A DNA stretch of 64,000 nucleotides, from the NCBI RefSeq assembly GCF_031755915.1, contig NC_083382.1, positions 7,750,001 to 7,814,000 of the forward strand, given 5' to 3'. Both the position numbers and the translations under genes were made by a program. The notes beneath the pieces are model-generated. The model did not search any database. It had not been told where the DNA came from and saw only the letters and a program-made list of their open reading frames with translations. This stretch comes from Ziziphus jujuba (taxonomy: Eukaryota; Streptophyta; Magnoliopsida; Rosales; Rhamnaceae). Shown piece after piece: positions 60,391-64,000 of this stretch. The first letter of the stretch is position 1. Every line of letters begins with the position of its first letter.

Positions 60391-61114
60391 GTGTGGTGCG
60401 GATTTGAAAAGGTCAATGTCCTCTGCTACTGCAACCACCATGCCATTAGGTTTATGATATGGGTCCTATTGATGGCCCATGTCTCCTATCCACGTCCACG
60501 AGCCTTGAGCATAGACTTAGACATTGCAGTTGCAGCAATTGGTGCGAGTTTTATTTTGACAGATATTATTTTATTATGGTATTATTGTTGGTCCGTGTTC
60601 TCCACTTGGTAGATGTAGTTTCTATTTCTTAGGTTGGTGGCAGTTTGGTTAAATATCCAGTCGGTTGTTCCACAGATTAGGGAAATATGAAGTATTTCCT
60701 CAGTTCTTCTTCTCTACTTTCTTCTACTTTGTTCTTTCTCTCTCCCTCTCTATCTCTTAATTATTCAGGAATATAAGATTAGATGCCTATCAAAAATCCA
60801 AATTATTTATGACCTGTCGAATTCGGTTTTTGTTGTTTATATTATGCGTCGGCATAGCCATAATGATGGGAAGGGCTCGAAATATAGAGTGAAAACAGAA
60901 GCGTGATGTCCAGAGATGGACATAGAGAAGCTTCCTCAATATGATTATGTAACCAAAACAACCATTAGTCAGTAGCTGGCTGTGTAATTTTCCTGGAGAC
61001 CTTCAGTAGATGAAAAGTGCAGATTATTGTCATATTGCAACCACAGTTTTCATGTTCAATGTGCAGATGAATGGCTTCTTCGAACATAGTTGTCCACTCT
61101 GTCGAACCTTGTAG
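60391..61114 (+). pseudogene. Decayed RING-H2 (ATL-type) ubiquitin ligase pseudogene
   Basis: The first part (60391-60612) encodes a hydrophobic stretch ending SFILTDIILLWYYC, like the N-terminal membrane anchor of ATL proteins. After about 230 bp of unrelated sequence come RRHSHNDGKGSKYRVKTEA, a TGA stop and MDIEKLPQYDY, then further stops and shifts. The RING-H2 core is KCRLLSYCNHSFHVQCADEW (about 61015-61074), and after a one-base shift HSCPLCRTL and a stop at 61112-61114. The C-x-H-x-FH-x2-C-x2-W...CPLC spacing is diagnostic for RING-H2. The first cysteine pair is damaged. ATL proteins are membrane-bound E3 ligases, often in defence. This copy cannot work. Confidence 0.68.
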
Positions 61115-62763
61115 ATTCTCGAGAAGGAGATGAAAATACAAGCCTAACAACAGACAGCAACAATTTGGGGGTGAGACAGATAGTAGTAGAAGGTAACCAA
61201 TCCACGTGTGAGAGATTATTCAAACACAGGAAGGTATAGAGTTGAGTGATGTATTTTATTTTATTTTTTTGTCAATAATATAATTGTTGTCTAAAAAGTA
61301 AAAACTAGAAGCTTAAGTATATCATATTCAATAAAAGAGTTGATAAATTAATGCTTTATTCCATATGTCAGATGCAACATCGTACAAAAGCCAATGGGTC
61401 AAAAGTAAGTTCGTACTTATCACTTTAAAATGATTAGTAATAGCTTCGTCGGTTTACTGACTAGTATATTCAACCAAAATCATATATAAATAATATATAT
61501 ATTTTAAGAAAATAAAAGAAGACCATTTTTTAAAAAACGAATGCTAAAAGTCTGCCTTCTGATTAGTGCAATCTTTACTGGAAATTTATTGTACATGATA
61601 TATGTGAACTCAGATGAACAACAATTCTCCCTCATGAATTGAAATTTTAGACTTCTCTTTATATTCTTAAAAATTAAAAAAACAACTATATTTTTACATT
61701 AAAATTTTATTTTATTTTTAAGCGACTTTTTTAGAAAAAAATTATATTTCAATCCCTTAAGAGTCTCATACATTTCTTATTAACCTTAATTTGGGATTGT
61801 AGTTATTAAGCAAGCGCCTTTTAAGGGAAAGTAATTTTATATACATGAGAATCATATACAATAAAAAAATAATAATACTTTTTTTTTTGCTTGAATATAA
61901 TTAATTATACGATCATATAAATGATAAACCAAAAAATCAAAAATAAGTATTTATCAAAAAAAGAAAGAAAAACAAAAACAAGTATAAATTTCAGAGAATT
62001 TGTGAAAAAAATTAATATTGGGAGGAAACAAAAAGATTACATGAGTTATGCAACCTCCAAGTCTCATGCCTTTAAAGAATAGATGGAAAGTTAAGCAGCT
62101 ACAAGAAGAGGTTTTATTGTTTAGGAACTTCCAGAAGCACCAAAGAAATTCCAATAATCACAGAATGTACCATGATCCCCAGTTCCAAAACCTCTATATA
62201 TAATAATAATAATGATACCCAACCCAGAAATTGCAGGTAGCCTGACTATATAAAATAAAAAATTTGGAAAGTAAAGCCAAAAACTGACAAACAACCCACT
62301 GAATATAAAATCAATAATGACATTCTAGTATCTTGTGAAACATCAGGTATGCACTGGTTCTAATCACCAAATGAGAGTCCAAACTGTATTTTACAATATG
62401 TGAATACAACATACACAAGAACAAATCCAAGAGTTTGAAGCATGGAATGAAAAAGGGTAGTAATTTAAAAAATTCAAATTTGTTTCATGTACAAGAGAAA
62501 ATGACACAAGCTTTCCAAAAGCCAGTCATAGAAAATTTCTTAAAAACTACCACTCTCGCTCTTATTTATTTATTTATTTATTTTTGCGTGAATATAATTA
62601 ACTTATAGAAAGAGAACCGAATTAATCGATCACTGCAATATACAATGTTATATCTGGTTCTTGGATTCTTAGCAACCAGATTAGAGAAAACTGGTTAATG
62701 ATTCCTAAAAGATAGAATCAAATTTTCCTAGATTATATGCTCTTAAAGGCTCATTAATAATAC
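61115..62763. other. Intergenic or intron sequence
   Basis: AT-rich to about 61950. From about 61950 to 62760 it is less biased and might be the 3' part of the doubtful minus-strand gene to the right, but no exon could be defined. An ATTT repeat lies at 62561-62585. Confidence 0.4.
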
Positions 62764-63036
62764 CTTGTGGAGCATCAGTCTCAAAATACAGATAATTGAA
62801 ATGCAATGTGGGCGCAAAAAGTTTCTTGTAGGGATGCAAAACCTGAAAAGGCAAATTTCAGGAAATGGGTATGTCAGAAACCAAACCAGTACAACAAAAT
62901 AAATGGCAGAGAAAAAAAAGAAAAAAAACAGTCTGAGAATGACAAAGCTAATGGAGAATGGAACAGCAGGACCAGGCTAGTGAGCGGGCAGAAGCAGACT
63001 TACCAGCCCTATAAGCCTCCGGAGGCATAACACCAT
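62764..63036 (-). CDS. Doubtful two-exon gene start, unknown product, partial
   Basis: Exon-like blocks 63036-63004 (ATG at 63036-63034 in context CCATGG) and 62842-62764 join through donor CTG|GTAAGT and acceptor TTTTCAG. They stay open as [11 protein letters not shown] then [20 protein letters not shown], up to donor CAAG|GTATT. The splice signals are strong. A different frame through the first block is open for much longer upstream (ending [10 protein letters not shown]), but it has no ATG early on and hits a stop in the second block. So either this is a short real N-terminus, or both blocks are 5' UTR exons. No family recognised and no later exon found. Confidence 0.3.
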
Positions 63037-64000
63037 GGACAATAGAGCTATTAACCCCAGCTTTGGTTATGGTTAGAGGGACAGCGGTGTCTCTGTCTCT
63101 GTTTCTGTCTGTGGCTGCAGATGGAGTTGTTTTTGGTATTCGCTGTGAAGAAGAAGAAGAAAAAGGAAAGAAGAAGTATTTGGGTTTAAGAAGCAGAGAG
63201 AGCAATTTTTGGTTGCATTTTATGTCTGATTTTGGTACAAAAAATCCAATACTTTTGGTACTGAATTCGAAATCCAATTCATATATATATATATATATAT
63301 ATATCTATACACGGAAAACACCATTAGGATTGTCAGCTTCTGGCAAGTAGGTAAGGCACACAAGGCATGCATTTAAAAATATTTATATAAAAATAAAAGG
63401 AATAAAGTAGGTAAGGCTGTGAATTGATCATGTTTATGGTTTTTTTTTTTTTTTTGATTTATTATTATTTATTTTCAATTAATTTTTACGTGATCCCTCT
63501 GTGAGCATCTTGAGTCTATGTCTTTCCCCCTTCCCTTGGTGATTCCAAATTGTCATCTGCTTATTCCCACCTTTGGTGTGCCTAACTATAAAATGATATA
63601 TGTCATTATTCTTTTGTATGTTCTATTTAAATAAGGGATGGGATGGCTTTGATCTTCGCTTATAGTTTTTATTTTTATTTGTTCATTATTAATAGTTCTT
63701 ACTGTGTTTGGGCAGTGGTTGCTTACGTCGTTTTTAGTATTTGAATAATATTGCCTCTTGGTCACCCTTTCTAAATTGGCAGCATTGTAATAAGTTCCTT
63801 TTTATTCTCCTTTTCTGTTGCTCTTATGGTGTTTTATCTTTGCCACTATCTTCTCCTTTCACTTCAACCTGCTAGGCTCTTGGCCTGCTTGGCATTATTT
63901 TATGTATAATTATATGATTATATAATGAAAAAATTAACATAATATTTCCTTGAACTTTCTTCATTGAAGTTTCAATTTTAATATTTCCTTAAACTTTCTT
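63037..64000. other. Right-edge sequence, no gene defined
   Basis: 63040-63200 is GC-richer, with CT/GT-rich and GAA repeats, and may be the leader of the doubtful minus-strand gene. An (AT)n run lies at 63281-63304. From 63350 on it is AT-rich, with a T run at 63441-63456. No coding signal seen. Confidence 0.45.

Noticed and set aside
60965..61150. Minus-strand ORF over the RING-H2 relic
   Set aside because: Antisense shadow of the RING pseudogene.
1..64000. CRISPR arrays, bacterial operons, rRNA or tRNA genes
   Set aside because: None seen. The sequence is plant nuclear DNA. The tRNA-Met match at 6237-6248 is only a retrotransposon primer site.

Overview
The window is nuclear DNA of a higher plant, most likely a woody eudicot. 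Genes are split by AT-rich GT-AG introns, intergenic DNA is very AT-rich with many (AT)n, (CT)n and poly-A/T tracts, and every recognised protein is a plant family. I cannot name the species. No operons, CRISPR arrays, rRNA or tRNA genes were seen.

Layout. From 0.2 to 15 kb lies an NPR3/NPR4-type salicylic-acid receptor gene (minus, 4 exons, 599 aa, intact). Beside it is a truncated direct tandem copy of its 3' half. That copy is a pseudogene: it lacks the BTB exon, carries a stop and a deletion in the last exon, and is split by a Ty1/Copia retrotransposon with both LTRs, tRNA-Met primer site, purine tract and a 5-bp target duplication. At 17.5-18.1 kb is an intronless P-loop kinase-like gene (minus). 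From 19.6 to 28.8 kb is a 14-exon DExH RNA helicase (minus, 1230 aa) with R3H, helicase, inserted ankyrin and C-terminal domains, the plant NIH/DExH6 group related to YTHDC2. Head to head with it is a WDR26-like LisH-CTLH-WD40 gene (plus, 578 aa, CTLH/GID ubiquitin ligase scaffold). Tail to tail with WDR26 is PSBP (minus, 264 aa precursor), the 23-kDa oxygen-evolving-complex protein. As I recall it, Arabidopsis also has a NIH-type helicase next to PSBP-1, so this order looks ancient.

From 40.9 to 44.4 kb is a 3.5-kb element with imperfect TIRs, TAA target duplications and repeat-rich ends. It looks like a PIF/Harbinger-type element, and instead of a visible transposase it carries a three-exon genomic fragment of a long coiled-coil (NT-C2/myosin-like) gene. 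This 'Pack-type' gene capture is the most unusual structure in the window. At 49.5-51.8 kb is a five-exon reticulon-like gene (plus, 248 aa).

The last 12 kb is mostly an AT desert. It holds a 51-codon ORF with promoter-like upstream sequence (56.45 kb), two related GC-richer islands (54.25 and 56.03 kb), a 150-bp tandem duplication, a decayed RING-H2 (ATL-type) pseudogene (60.4-61.1 kb) and a doubtful two-exon gene start on the minus strand (62.8-63.0 kb).

The genes do not form one pathway. Locus history is what stands out: partial gene duplication, LTR insertion and DNA-transposon gene capture within 45 kb, between well-conserved housekeeping genes. Exon borders were deduced by eye from GT-AG sites, reading phase and remembered family sequences; no alignment or RNA data were used.
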